A stretch of DNA of 64,000 nucleotides, taken from Phymorhynchus buccinoides. Taxonomy: Eukaryota; Mollusca; Gastropoda; Neogastropoda; Raphitomidae. The position numbers and the translations under genes were made by a program. The DNA lies in the NCBI GenBank assembly GCA_017654935.2, contig CM065713.1, positions 22,143,539 through 22,207,538 of the forward strand. The letters are read 5' to 3'. Of the stretch, positions 20,505-30,952 are shown piece by piece (within the stretch, counting starts at the first letter, position 1; each line of letters begins with the position of its first letter). The notes beneath the pieces are model-generated. The model worked only from the letters and a program-made list of their open reading frames with translations, did not search any database and was not told the DNA's origin.

Positions 20505-20870
20505 CCCTTGTGCCAACATAGCCTACACAGCATATATAGATCCAACATAGGGACCTGTAAGGATCAGGCCTTGTGCCGACATAGCCTATGCAGCATATAT
20601 AGATCCAACATAGGAACCTGTAAGGATCAAGCCTTGTGCTGACATAGCCTACACAGCATATATAGATCCAACATAGGGACCTGTAAGGATCAGGCCTTGT
20701 GTTGACATTGCCTATACAGCATATATAGATCCAACATAGGGACCTGTAAGGATCAGGCCTTGTGCCAACATAGCCTATACCGCATATATAGATCCAACAT
20801 AGGGACCTGTAAGGATCAGGCCTTGTGCCGACATAGCCTATACAGCATATATAGATCCAACAATGGGCCA
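20505..20870. repeat. 63-bp tandem array, about 6 copies
   Basis: The unit 'CATATATAGATCCAACATAG...GTAAGGATCAGGCCTTGTGC' is spaced by 63 bp (20521, 20584 and so on). Divisible by 3, it makes a minus-strand 21-residue periodic frame (LCWIYICCIGYVGTRPDPYRS type). Read as non-coding. Confidence 0.9.
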
Positions 20871-20977
20871 ATATACTAGCATGATATATTTGACCAATAT
20901 CAGACCAATAGGGCCTATATGTTGGGGAGGGAGAGAGACAGAGACAGACAGAGAGACACACACAAAGACAAACCATG

Positions 20978-21350
20978 GGTAGAGATTGTATTATTAGACC
21001 GGTACAATTTACTTCCTGAAAGATTATTGGACGCCATATTGCCCCAGTCTGTGTGCAACTCTAGCCTACTTATAATGGCAGATTCGTCTTTTGGATGGGA
21101 ACACAATTATCTAACCTATGCCTCGTTGTGCATATGAATGGTAAGAATTTAGAGTAGTTGGCATTTGGGTACCGTTTGTGTGAATGATCGCAGGTGGATT
21201 TGTTAAAACGAAACTTTTTTTTTACGAGAGCTTGCTTGTGATAGGGAAATGTTTCCTTTCCAAAAAAAGTTTTTGTGGCTTGGAAGGAAAAGGTTAGAAT
21301 TAAATTAAGATTAAATACTTGTCCTTTTGATAAATTAAGTAAAATATAAA
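20978..21350. repeat. Segmental repeat, copy 2
   Basis: The partner of 19202-19620. It matches through 'TTATTGGACGCCATATT' and 'AAAGTTTTTGTGGCTTGGAA'. Confidence 0.7.
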
Positions 21351-21615
21351 ATAATAATAAGCTGGTTAGGTTTTGTAAGCAAGTTTCACAAGCCTTGATT
21401 ATTGTCCATCTATTTTTAACCCTCTTTGATGTAATGATGTAAAGGGGATATATGACTGGGGTTTCCCGTTTTCTTGAGAGCGTCAGGACTATTAAATCGC
21501 TGCAAACCGCCATCGGAAATTTGTTATATATTTTATGAAGTCAACGATCTACTTATCAACAGGATCGTCTATTTCTTGTGTCGCAAGTGAAAAAAAGGTT
21601 ATAAAACTCCATACT

Positions 21616-21864
21616 GTCGCATGAAAATAGGTAGCTCGTAAAAATAAGTAGCTCGCTACTATGAGAGTCTGTATTTGCGACAACCACAAATTTCACTTTT
21701 TCTGTACTTTAACCATTTAACTAACTCTAACCCTAACCCTAACCCTAACCCTATCCCTAACCCTAGAAAATAGTGAAATTTGTGGTTCATGCTCAATGTC
21801 GAAAATACACACTGTCATAGGTAGCGAGCTACTTATTTTTACGAGCTACCTATTTTCATGCGAC
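21616..21864. mobile_element. Foldback element with telomeric-repeat core
   Basis: The arm GTCGCATGAAAATAGGTAGC with its continuation 'TCGTAAAAATAAGTAGCTCGC' is inverted at 21808-21864. Inner arms also pair ('ACCACAAATTTCACT' with 'AGTGAAATTTGTGGT'). The centre is a (CCCTAA)n tract. It could be a MITE that captured telomeric repeats or a repaired break. Confidence 0.8.
21721..21766 (+). repeat. Interstitial telomeric repeat inside a foldback
   Basis: About seven CCCTAA-type units with a CCCTAT variant second from the right, as in 2321-2355. Confidence 0.9.
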
Positions 21865-21869
21865 AACTA

Positions 21870-22215
21870 CATACGACGTTGAATCCAGATTTTCTACAGT
21901 ACCTTCCGCATATAAGAAAATCCACACAACGTTTAAAAAACAGAATCCAGATTTTCTACAGTACCCTCCGCATACTGAGAAAATCCACACAACGTTTCAG
22001 ATACGGAATCCAGATTGTCTACAGTAAACTCAGTCTGCAAGAAATTCCACACAACTTTTAAACAAACAGAGGTAGGATTTTCTACAGTACATTTCACTAT
22101 GAGAAAGTCAACACAACGTCTAAAAAAAAACAGAATCCAGATTTTCTACAGTACACTCCGCATATAAGAAAGTCCACACAATGTTCAAGCAAACAGAATA
22201 CAGATTTTCTACACT
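21870..22215. repeat. ~75-bp repeat array, about 5 diverged copies
   Basis: Units 'ATCCAGATTTTCTACAGTAC', 'CCGCATATAAGAAAATCCAC' and 'ACAACGTTTAAAAAACAGA' at 70-80 bp spacing. Confidence 0.8.
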
Positions 22216-22345
22216 ACACGTCCTTTGGATGGAGACTTAAAGCAAGTCTGATCCATGCACATTAATAATAATAAGAAAGAAAGCTTATATAGCGCACATT
22301 CCAGGCTAAGTGCTCATGGCGCTTTACAAAAAATACATTTGACCA
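22216..22345 (+). mobile_element. SINE core plus L2-like tail
   Basis: 'CCTTTGGATGGAGACTTAAA' and 'GCAAGTCTGATCCATGCACAT' resemble the core of the tRNA-headed SINE at 41350-41400. It is followed by ATAATAATAA and 'GCTTATATAGCGCACATTCC...GGCGCTTTACAA', the reversed L2/CR1-type tail. Confidence 0.55.
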
Positions 22346-22361
22346 AATCACATCAATACCC

Positions 22362-22565
22362 ATGCTCGCACGCACACAAGCACACACACTGACGAACACA
22401 GCATATCATTTACATGCGCATGCACACATACATACATACATACGTACGTACGTACGTGCGTACATACATATATACATACATACATACACACAGACACAAA
22501 CACACACATACATACACACTTTTGCCTACACACGCACGAGCACATGCACACATGTGCATGCACGG
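22362..22565. repeat. (CA)n/(CATA)n microsatellite
   Basis: CATACATA, CGTACGTA and ACACACA runs. Confidence 0.9.
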
Positions 22566-22680
22566 ATATTACGCATAAGAAAATAACAGGGACACAATTT
22601 TGAGGTTTCTTTTAAGCAATGTTTCTGACCTCGACAATTGGTTGTAAGGAAATTACTTTGTATTTTGTTTTAAAGATGGA

Positions 22681-22712
22681 AGGGAGAGGGGGGGGGGGGG
22701 GGGTTACAGATG
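22681..22712. repeat. Poly-G rich tract
   Basis: GGGAGAGG followed by about 18 G. Confidence 0.8.
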
Positions 22713-22919
22713 AGTAGGGCTAGGAGGCAGCGAAAGTGGAGAGGGGAAGACGCAAGTTTATACTTAAATGTTGTTCAGGTCATGGTCAAGTAAGACGACT
22801 TGGCCTCACGGCCACTCATGCATCTTTTCTCTTGTTTTGTTTTTCTTTCTTTAAATTCAGTTGGCACAGCTGGTTTTGGTAGACTATCAGTCATACTGGT
22901 ATTATAATTTACTAAGGTT

Positions 22920-23440
22920 TGTGTCTTTGTCCAGGAGGTTTTTGAATTTGTTAGTATCAGGTTAGTATCAGGTTCTAGTTATGTCTGAGCAGGAAGTGTG
23001 TTCCAATAGTTAGTCACTCTGTTACTGAAAAAGTGTCTCCTGATGTTAGTTCTACTGTACTGTGTTAGTATTTTTCATTCATGATTTCTAGTCTTTTGAA
23101 AAATTCGAGATATGGAACAAGCTTTTGTTAGTATTGTCAGGACCGTTAAGAATTTTATAAACATTGATTAGGTCACCACGAAGTCTTCTGTTTTTCAAGG
23201 ATGGTAAATTAAGTTTGTGTAGCCTTTCACTATAATCAACATTTTAAAGACATTTTAATCAATTTAGTAGCTCTCCTCTGTACACGCTCAATTGAAACTG
23301 ATTGCCGTTTTAAATATGGATTCCAAATTTGGTTCTCATGCTCCAAATGTGGTCTAACCAAACTGTTATTATATTTTTTTAAATTTCTTAAATAAATAAA
23401 CAGAAATTCCTTGTCCAATAAATGATCACAGAGCACAAAA
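22920..23440 (-). mobile_element. LINE fragment (CR1/jockey-type RT C-terminus)
   Basis: On the minus strand, LVRPHLEHENQIWNPYLKRQ then SVSIERVQRRATKLI is the classic segment downstream of the reverse-transcriptase fingers in CR1/jockey/Rex-type LINEs. After a frameshift near 23236 the family continues with YSERLHKLNLPSLKNRRLRG and DLINVYKILNG. The upstream RT catalytic part is missing and stops interrupt the rest, so it is a decayed fragment. It ends into T/A-rich sequence at its 5' side. Confidence 0.88.
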
Positions 23441-23574
23441 ACATTCAGTCATAGCAGACGTACTGACTGTACTTAAAAGATAAATAGAAAGAGAAGAATC
23501 AACGAATTAAAAGAAAACAAACAACACAAAACTTTATGACCCCTCTAGATCCCAAACAAACTTCATCCTTTTTT

Positions 23575-23890
23575 TCGTTCCCATGCCATATGGCCATAAT
23601 GGGCAAGGAACATACGTGTCTGGTTTTCAGTTTTCACTGCTGCATACAGCCAAGACATTCCTATTTCGGATGAGCTCAAAGGAGAAAAATTATTCGGAAG
23701 ATTTTTATTGTTAAAGTCAGGAGAATGGGCCAATAAGTCAGAAAGATAGTAAATGATAGAAAGCAAAGGGAAAAGTCAGAGTCAAAGAGAGTGGCAGATT
23801 AGAGGAAGTTACAAGCACAGAACTTCCCAGAAAGTGGGGGAACTATTTTTACGAAAGACCCCCGGTATCCCCACGGGGAGAGACTTGTGG
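23575..23890 (-). mobile_element. Rep-A, minus copy, variant 3' half
   Basis: 'AACTTCCCAGAAAGTGGGGG' and 'CCCCGGTATCCCCACGGGGA' are Rep-A. The other half ('CATTCCTATTTCGGATGAGC', 'CCATATGGCCATAATGGGCA') differs from the standard Rep-A and matches the 53515-53790 copy, defining a subfamily. Confidence 0.7.
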
Positions 23891-24059
23891 AGGGGGCGGG
23901 GTCGTCCAGCTCCCTGTATGGAGGCACGAGGCATCCACCCATGCCTCACCAAACAAACTGAAAGGAGAAAACATCCTGAGCTAGTTTCTCCCCAAGCACT
24001 TTTTATTTGGCTTATGAAATAGCAGAAACCAGAAGTGATGTCACTAATTATTATTACTA

Positions 24060-24737
24060 GCGCAACTCCGAGTACCCGTAACGCCTAGTAACGGTAACGC
24101 CTAGTAACGGTAACGCCAAGTACTGGTAATGCTGAGTACAGCAATTTGAAGCGATTCGGTTAAGAAAAGGTGGAGTTATAAGGCCCCGTTTTCCGTTGGC
24201 GCTGCTCTGAGAGTGATGCGCTCTCCCTAGTAATGATAACGCCTAGTAACGGTAACGCTGAGTACAGCAAATTTGAAACGATTCGGTTAAGAAACGGCGG
24301 AGTTATAAGGCCCCGTTTCCCGTTTGCGCTGCTCTGCGAGTGACGCGCTCTCCCGATTATCTTCAAATTTGCTGCCAGGCTTTGTCCCGGCCATAGCAAG
24401 CCTAACAGCACATGTGAAGCAATTCGGTTAAGAAACGGCGGAGTTATTTGTGAAAAGGTGAAGTGGCGTATATCGCGCGCTTTTCTGAATCGATTCGCTT
24501 CCAGTTTGGCACATCGATAGTCACTGTCCCCGGTCATCTACTTACCAAATTTGAAGGCAATCTGTTCAGAAATACCGGAGATACGGGCGCCGAGAGGCCG
24601 GCAGATACGCGTTTCGCGCATTTGCCAAACCGCGCAAATGATACAGCCACCTTGCCATCGCCCCGTTAGGGCTCACAGCAAATTTGAAGCGATTCGGTCG
24701 ATAAACGGCTGAGTTATAAGGCCCGTTTTGTGTTTCA

Positions 24738-24738
<1 letters not shown>
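24060..24738. repeat. Dispersed repeat with 'AAATTTGAAGCGATTCGGT' modules
   Basis: Several modules of 'AAATTTGAAGCGATTCGGTT..AAACGG(C/T)(G/T)GAGTTATAAGGCC' separated by GC-rich spacers, and 10-bp words 'CCTAGTAACGGTAACG' repeated at 24085-24130. An inverted copy is at 51985-52450. It contains no long frame. Nature unknown. Confidence 0.65.

Positions 24739-24811
<73 letters not shown>
24739..24811. repeat. (CA)n microsatellite
   Basis: An almost pure run of about 36 AC units. Confidence 0.95.
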
Positions 24812-24813
<2 letters not shown>

Positions 24814-24831
24814 CACTTGCTAAATTACTAT

Positions 24832-24834
24832 ATG

Positions 24835-24876
<42 letters not shown>
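24832..24876. repeat. (ATT)n microsatellite touching a splice acceptor
   Basis: Fourteen to fifteen ATT units run directly into TTGCAG at 24875-24880, the acceptor of the first recognised exon of the STAND-ankyrin gene. Confidence 0.9.
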
Positions 24877-24884
24877 GCAGAATA

Positions 24885-25011
24885 ATGTCGCTGTGCAATG
24901 ACGAATCAGAGGGTCCAGATCCGGGTCACGTGATCGCTGTACCAGATACCGGACAAGACCTCGTGAGTCAGGTTCAAGAGACGCTGAACAATGTGACAAC
25001 AGTGTTTGAAG
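24885..25011 (+). CDS. STAND-ankyrin gene, first recognised coding exon
   Basis: After an acceptor (..ATTGCAG at 24880) and four bases, an ATG opens 42 codons (MSLCNDESEGPDPGHVIAVP, then DTGQDLVSQVQETLNNVTTV, then FE) plus one base. The donor GTATTG is at 25012. The phase-1 end joins the exon at 26698 to make EGVSQVTVYKDAEDYV. The hydrophilic start followed by an amphipathic helix (QDLVSQVQETLNNV) is typical of the linker just before an nSTAND3 NTPase. The ATG is the first in this exon, but coding exons further upstream (for example a death-fold or HEPN domain, as in related proteins) cannot be excluded because the acceptor implies at least one earlier exon. Confidence 0.75.
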
Positions 25012-25172
25012 GTATTGTGTTGCGTTGTGTTGTTCAGCACTGCATTGCATTGAATTGTATTTTCTGTATTGTATGGTACTGTATTGGTGTTATGTAATGC
25101 TGTGTGATGTCAGAAATCCTGGTTATTAAAGAGGCGCATTTTCCATATTGTATTGTATTGTATTGAATGGTC

Positions 25173-25275
25173 AACTTAGGACGCTCAGTTCACCGCCAGG
25201 GGGCAATCAAACCAGTAGGGGCTTAGCGCGTGGTGTTCTTAGTTGGCCCCTGGCGGTGAAATGTGCATCCTAAGC
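25173..25275. mobile_element. Short foldback element in the intron
   Basis: Arms 'CACCGCCAGGGGGCAATCAA...' and '...GGCCCCTGGCGGTGAAATGT' face each other. It is a reduced relative of 11799-12245. It lies inside the intron of the STAND-ankyrin gene. Confidence 0.75.
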
Positions 25276-25380
25276 TGCCCATTGTAATTGGTGTTATGTC
25301 ATGTGGTGTGATGTAAGGAACCCTGGTTCTTAAAGGGGCGCATTTTCCCTTATGGTTGAATTTAGTGTATTTGTATTTCA

Positions 25381-26350
25381 AAAGAGCACATGTTAAACAG
25401 AAATATATCCGTGGTATATTCACAGAGTGTTTGTCATGTTTTTGTTTAAAGAGCACAAGTTAAACAGAAATAGAAATGTTGGTTCCTTAACAGCAGCTTT
25501 CTGTATTTTGCAAGAATACAAATATTGACTGTATGGACATATATCCGTGGTATATTCACAGAGTGTTTGTCATGTTTTTGTTTAAAGAGCACAAGTTAAA
25601 CAGAAATAGAAATGTTGGTTCCTTAAAAGCAGCTTTCTGTATTTTGCAAGAATACAAATATTGACTGTATGGACATATATCCGTGGTATATTCACAGAGT
25701 GTTTGTCATGTTTTTGTTTAAAGAGCACAAGTTAAACAGAAATAGAAATGTTGGTTCCTTAACAGCAGCTTTCTGTATTTTGCAAGAATACAAATATTGA
25801 CTGTATGGACATATATCCGTGGTATATTCACAGAGTGTTTGTCATGTTTTTGTTTAAAGAGCACAAGTTAAACAGAAATAGAAATGTTGGTTCCTTAACA
25901 GCAGCTTTCTGTATTTTGCAAGAATACAAATATTGACTGTATGGACATATATCCGTGGTATATTCACAGAGTGTTTGTCATGTTTTTGTTTAAAGAGCAC
26001 AAGTTAAACAGAAATAGAAATGTTGGTTCCTTAACAGCAGCTTTCTGTATTTTGCAAGAATACAAATATTGACTGTATGGACATATATCCGTGGTATATT
26101 CACAGAGTGTTTGTCATGTTTTTGCTTAAAGAGCACAAGTTAAACAGAAATAGAGCTGTTGGTTCCTTAAAAGCAGCTTTTTGTTTTTTGCAAGAATAAA
26201 AATATTGACTGTATGGACATATATCCGTGGTATATTCACAGAGTGTTTGTCATGTTTTTGTTTTTTTAAAGAGCACAAGTTAAACAGAAATATATCCGTG
26301 GTATATTCACAGATTGTTTGTCATGTTTTTGTTTAAAGAGCACAAGTTAA
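25381..26350. repeat. 136-bp tandem array, about 7 copies, intronic
   Basis: 'CCGTGGTATATTCACAGAGT' occurs at 25409, 25545, 25681, 25817, 25953, 26089 and 26225, an invariant 136-bp spacing with very few substitutions. A truncated unit follows at 26296. The array lies in the intron 25012-26697. Exact period and low divergence indicate recent amplification. Confidence 0.95.
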
Positions 26351-26420
26351 ACAGTTTTTTGAGTGTTTTACAAAGAGCCTCCAAATGATTTTTCATTTAA
26401 AGTTTTGGGATTTTCATGGT

Positions 26421-26660
26421 CTAGTTTCAGGTTTCTGTTTTTCACCAGTTCTAGTTTCAGGTTTCTGGACCTCCTCACATTGTGCGAGGTCGGGACAAAG
26501 GATGTTTTTCAGGAAGTCTAGTTTCAGGTTTCTGTTTTTTCACCAGTTCTAGTTTCAGGTTTCTGGACCTCCTCACATTGTCCGAGGTCGGGACAAAGGA
26601 TGTTTTTCAGGAAGTCTAGTTTCAGGTTTCTGTTTTTCACCAGTTTTATGTTTCTGGACC
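26421..26660. repeat. ~97-bp intronic repeat (2.5 copies) with exon-like word
   Basis: 'CTAGTTTCAGGTTTCTGTTT' starts at 26421, 26518 and 26616. Each full unit carries CGAGGTCGGGACAAAGGAT (26485, 26583). This differs by one base from CGAGGTCGGGACTAAGGAT in the following exon (26915-26933). The second unit extends the match to 20 of 21. Confidence 0.85.
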
Positions 26661-26697
26661 TCCTCACATTTTACCCTGGACCTCTTTCTCTTTGCAG

Positions 26698-29600
26698 GTG
26701 TCAGCCAAGTCACGGTGTACAAGGACGCAGAGGACTATGTGTCCACTCCAGCCCTGGAGCAGGCGTATGACCGGCTGCAGAACTGTGGCTGGGTGGTGCT
26801 GTGCGGACCTCCAGGCAGCGGCAAGACCACCCTGGCCAACGCCCTGTGCCGGATCAGCAGGGAGCATGACCAGTACGCGGTGTACGTGCTGGGCAAGGTG
26901 CAGTCCTGGAAGTCCGAGGTCGGGACTAAGGATCGCAGCATCGTGGTGCTGGACGACAACTTTGGCAAGTCGTGTCTGGACGAGGCGGCCTACAGGGACT
27001 GGCATCTGACCCTCAACGCCATCGTGGGCATGATCCGCCTGGGAGGGATCAGGCTGGTGATCACGGTGTACCCCCACGTCCTGCACGAAATCCAGTGGAG
27101 GGAAGGCGGCAAGGACAGCCCTCTGATCGACGACACCACCATTGTCAGGCTGACCAAGCCCTTGCCTGTAGAGGTCAGAAAGAGAATGCTGGAGTTCCAC
27201 CTGAGGAAGATAAAGAAGGAGAAGGAGGAAGAGGAGGAGGAAGGGGAGGAAAAGACAAATAAGGAAGAAGAAAAGAAGCGTCGGGTAATGGAGGCAGTGC
27301 TGATGCAGGATGACAGTGGCCCTGTGTTCCCCTGGTGCTGTGACCAGATGGTCCGGCAGTGGTCGTCCTTGGAAGACCCCGCCTCTGTGTTCCAGGAGCC
27401 GGCTGAGGCCCACTGCACGCTGTTCAGAGAGATGGTGCTGGACAAACAGTACAAGAAGGAGTTTGTGGCCATACTGGTGCTGACCATGAAGGGAGTGTCT
27501 CACTTCCTGCACAACCTGTCAGAAGCCCCGTCCACTCTGCAGCAGCTGGGCATGCACCAGGTGGACAACGACGATCTGACACACTTCGCCAACATCCTGC
27601 AGGGCACCATCCTGTTCCAAGGACGGTTCTCCTGCCGGGTTCTTTACGAGGCTGCCGGGCTGGCTCTTGGCCGGTTCTTCCGTCTGCCCACACTGCTGAG
27701 GGTGTGTGACGCCCCTTTCCTCGTGCAGCACGTGCACTGGACCGAAGAAGGCGATGCAGAGCCCTGTGTCACTGTAGGGAAAGTCCCCAGCTGTTCCACA
27801 GACCCTTCCTGCTGCAGGGCTGACCGGCAGGCTTTGGTGGAGAGGATCTTCGCAGAAATCAATGAGGGCAACCTGCAGATCATCTGCCAGCACCCCTCGC
27901 TCCAGTGCCCGGGGTTTCTGCAGGAGCTGGACCAGTATTGTGCCCGGGACAAGAAGAGATTGAAGCAACTGCTGAACGCCAAGGACACGCAGCATCAGCT
28001 ACCGCTGCTGTACTGGTCAGCCTTCCTGCCCTCCCCCACCCTGACCCGCTGGTGTATGGACAAAGCGCGGACCGTCCGACAGCTGTCTGTTTTGTCCCTG
28101 ATGGCCTGCTCCCTCACTGATCACATGACACAGACCTCTCCGTGCAGACTTCAGTCCCTTCTCGTTGATCATCTGACTGCCGATCTGTTCAAGAACCCAA
28201 ATTGCGTCATGGAGTTTCCGTTTCCTGAGCAGTGGTTGACTAAAGAGATTCAGCAGCTGATGGAAACTCTGAGTGCAGGGGAGCTGGTTCAGGGCAGAAT
28301 ACTCTACCTCCTGAACCCCTCCCTGCCCCTCCCCCCTGACCTGGTCACAGTGAGAGTCAGCCAGGACACACTGAGGCTGAAGGTGAAGGATGGACGTCTG
28401 TGGTACCTGGTCTTCCGACTGCTGACAGACAGAGGGGCGAGAGAGGCCGACAAACAGGGTGACTCTCTCCTCCATGCGGCTGTCAGCAGCGGGGAGAAAG
28501 CCGCTGTCCAACTGGCCTTGAAGGCTGGGGCCACCATCAGCCAGACAAACAGGAAGGGGGTGACAGCCTACAAGCTGACCCAGCCAGCACGTGTAATGAC
28601 CGCCAAGAAGAGACACAGCAGGGACACAAAGGACATCTTAACGCATTTTGCGAAGGCAGATAAAGCAGAGGCGCAGTTCCTTCTTCTCTACGATGTTGAT
28701 GTGAATGAGAAGGATGATAAGGAGAATACAGTGTTGATGTTGGTGTGTGGTCAAGAGAAGCAGACCTCTGCTGACATTATCAATCTTCTTCTTCAGATAG
28801 GTGCTGACGTCAGTGTTCAGAATGAACATGGTGGCACACCACTTCATGGGGCTGCCAAATGGGGTAACTCTGGAATGGTGTTTACTTTGCTACAGCACGG
28901 TTCAAACATCAATGCACATAATCGACATGGTGACACACCACTTCATGGGGCTGCCAAATGGGGTAACTCTGGAACGGTGTTAACCTTGCTACAGCACGGT
29001 GCAAACATCAATGCACAGAATGAACATGGATACACAGCACTTCATTGGGCCGCCAGAGGTGGCTTCTCTGAAGAAGTCAAGATGCTGATACAGCGCAGCG
29101 CCAACGTCAAAAGACGTCTCCTGAACACGGTGTTTATACGGTCACAGCATGGCGCCAACGTCATTATGCTGGTTAAAGATGGTGACACACCGTTTTATTG
29201 GGCTACCGTACGGACTAAGTCTTCAACAGTGAAGATGCTGTTACTACACAGAGCTGACGTCAATGCACAGAATGAAGATGGTAACACATCACTTCATGAG
29301 TCTGTCAAAGATAATAACTCAGAAAAAGCAGAGATTCTGACACAGCTCAATGCTCGTGTCAATGCAAAGAATAAAGATGGTTACACAACACATCTTTGGG
29401 CTGCCGCTCATTTCGGTAACTGTTCAACAGCAGCAAAGGTGCTGTTAGAATATGGTGCTGACGTCAATGCACAGGATAAATATGGTGACACGCCACTTCA
29501 TGCAGCTGCCAAAGAAGGTCACTCAGAAATGGTAGATGTACTGACACAGCATGGCGGGGACATCAATGCACGGGATGAAGATGGTATCACACCACTTCAT

Positions 29601-30884
29601 TGGGCTGCCACATGGGGTCACTATTCAACAGTGAAGATGATGTTACAGCACAGAGCTGACGTCAATGCACAGAATGCTTTTGGAAACACACCACTTCAAG
29701 ACGCTGTCAGATGGAGTAACTCTTCAATAGCTAAGATGCTGTTAGAACACGGCGCTCACGTCAATGTAGGGAATAAACAAGGTGACACGCCTCTTCTTTG
29801 GACTGCCAGATTGGGTCACTCTGAAATGGTAGATGCACTGATGCAGTATGGCGGAGATATCAATGCACGGGATGAAGATGGTAGCACACCACTACATTGG
29901 ATTGCCAGATTGGGTCACTATGAAATGGTAGATGCACTGATACAGTATGGTGGAGATATCAATGCACAGGACAACGATGGTTACACACCACTTCATGCAG
30001 CTGCCAAAGAAGGTCACTCAGAAATGGTAGATGTACTGAGGCAGCATGGCGGAGACATCAATGCACCGGATAAAGATGGTAACACACCACTTCATTGGGC
30101 AGCCAGTCAGGGTAAATCCACAACAGTGCAGATGCTGTTACAGCACGATGCTGACGTCAATGCACAGAATGGATATGGTAGCACACCACTTCTTTGGGCT
30201 GTTGGGCTTCAGTCAGGCTTCAGTCGGGCTTCAGTCAGGCTTCAGTTGGGCTGCACTCTGCTTTCAGTCTGGTTTCAGTCGTTCTTCAGTCAGGCTTCAG
30301 TCGGGCCTCAGTCGAGCTTCAGTCGGGATAACTCTTCAACAGCAAAGATGCTGTTACAGCACGATGCTGATGTCAGTGTTCAGAATAAAGACGGCAACAC
30401 ACCTCTTCACGAGGCTGCCTCTCACAGTGACTCTGCAACAATACAAGTGCTGTGCCAGCACCACGCCTCCGTCAATGCACGGAATAAGAATGGTGACACA
30501 CCACTTCATAGGGCTGTCAAAGGAGGTAATTCAGAAATGGTGCATGTATTGATACAGCATGGTGGGGACATCGATGCCCAGAATAAACATGGTGACACGC
30601 CACTTCATTGGGCTGTCGGAAAAGGTCATTCAGAAATGGTACATGTATTGATACAGCATGGTGGAGACGTCGATGCCCAAAATAAATATGGCTGTACGCC
30701 ACTTCATGTAGCTGCCAGATGGGGCCGCTCTTCAACAGTACAAATGCTGTGCCAACATGGTCGCAATGTGAGTGCGCAGAATAAAAATGGTGACACGCCG
30801 CTCACGCAGGCTAAGAGTAGGACACTTCCTAACCCAATCATCTACAGACTGTTAAAGAATCACGGTGCCAATAAATCCAAGTGA
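26698..30884 (+). CDS. STAND (nSTAND3-like) NTPase with ankyrin repeats, main exon
   Basis: A clean acceptor (CTCTTTGCAG) opens an uninterrupted frame to TGA at 30882, completing a protein of about 1437 residues. The NTPase core comes first: Walker A GPPGSGKTT (about residues 79-87), Walker B SIVVLDDNF (about 123-131) and the RLVITVYP strand (about 161-168). This matches the STAND class, close to nSTAND3 proteins abundant in molluscs and other invertebrates. A Glu/Lys run (about 209-238) and a helical region follow. From about residue 625 there are some 20 ankyrin repeats (DGDTPLHWAA..GH.EMV..L.QHG.DINAQ). Such proteins are thought to be intracellular sensors or scaffolds, with ankyrins as the recognition part; this role is inferred. 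The NTPase half is GC-rich and the ankyrin half AT-richer. Repeat 6 is malformed (VKRRLLNTVFIRSQ) and repeat 17 carries an insert (30201-30327). No signal peptide or membrane helix is seen. Confidence 0.92.
30201..30327 (+). repeat. In-frame 10-bp minisatellite inside an ankyrin repeat
   Basis: About a dozen copies of GGCTTCAGTC (variants TCTGG/TCGTT/TCGAG) interrupt the ankyrin repeat between 'TPLLWAV' and 'NSSTAKMLLQHDADV'. They translate to a Ser/Gln/Phe-rich stretch (GLQSGFSRASVRLQLG...) without ankyrin residues. The frame is preserved on both sides. Confidence 0.85.
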
Positions 30885-30952
30885 ACCGACAGCGCAGAGC
30901 AACTTTGACAACCGGCTGAAACTGTAGGCTATTGTCACGGTTGATGCCTAAA

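Noticed and set aside
26664..28616. Antisense ORFs of 158-282 codons
   Set aside because: Shadows of the GC-rich STAND exon; no motifs on the minus strand.
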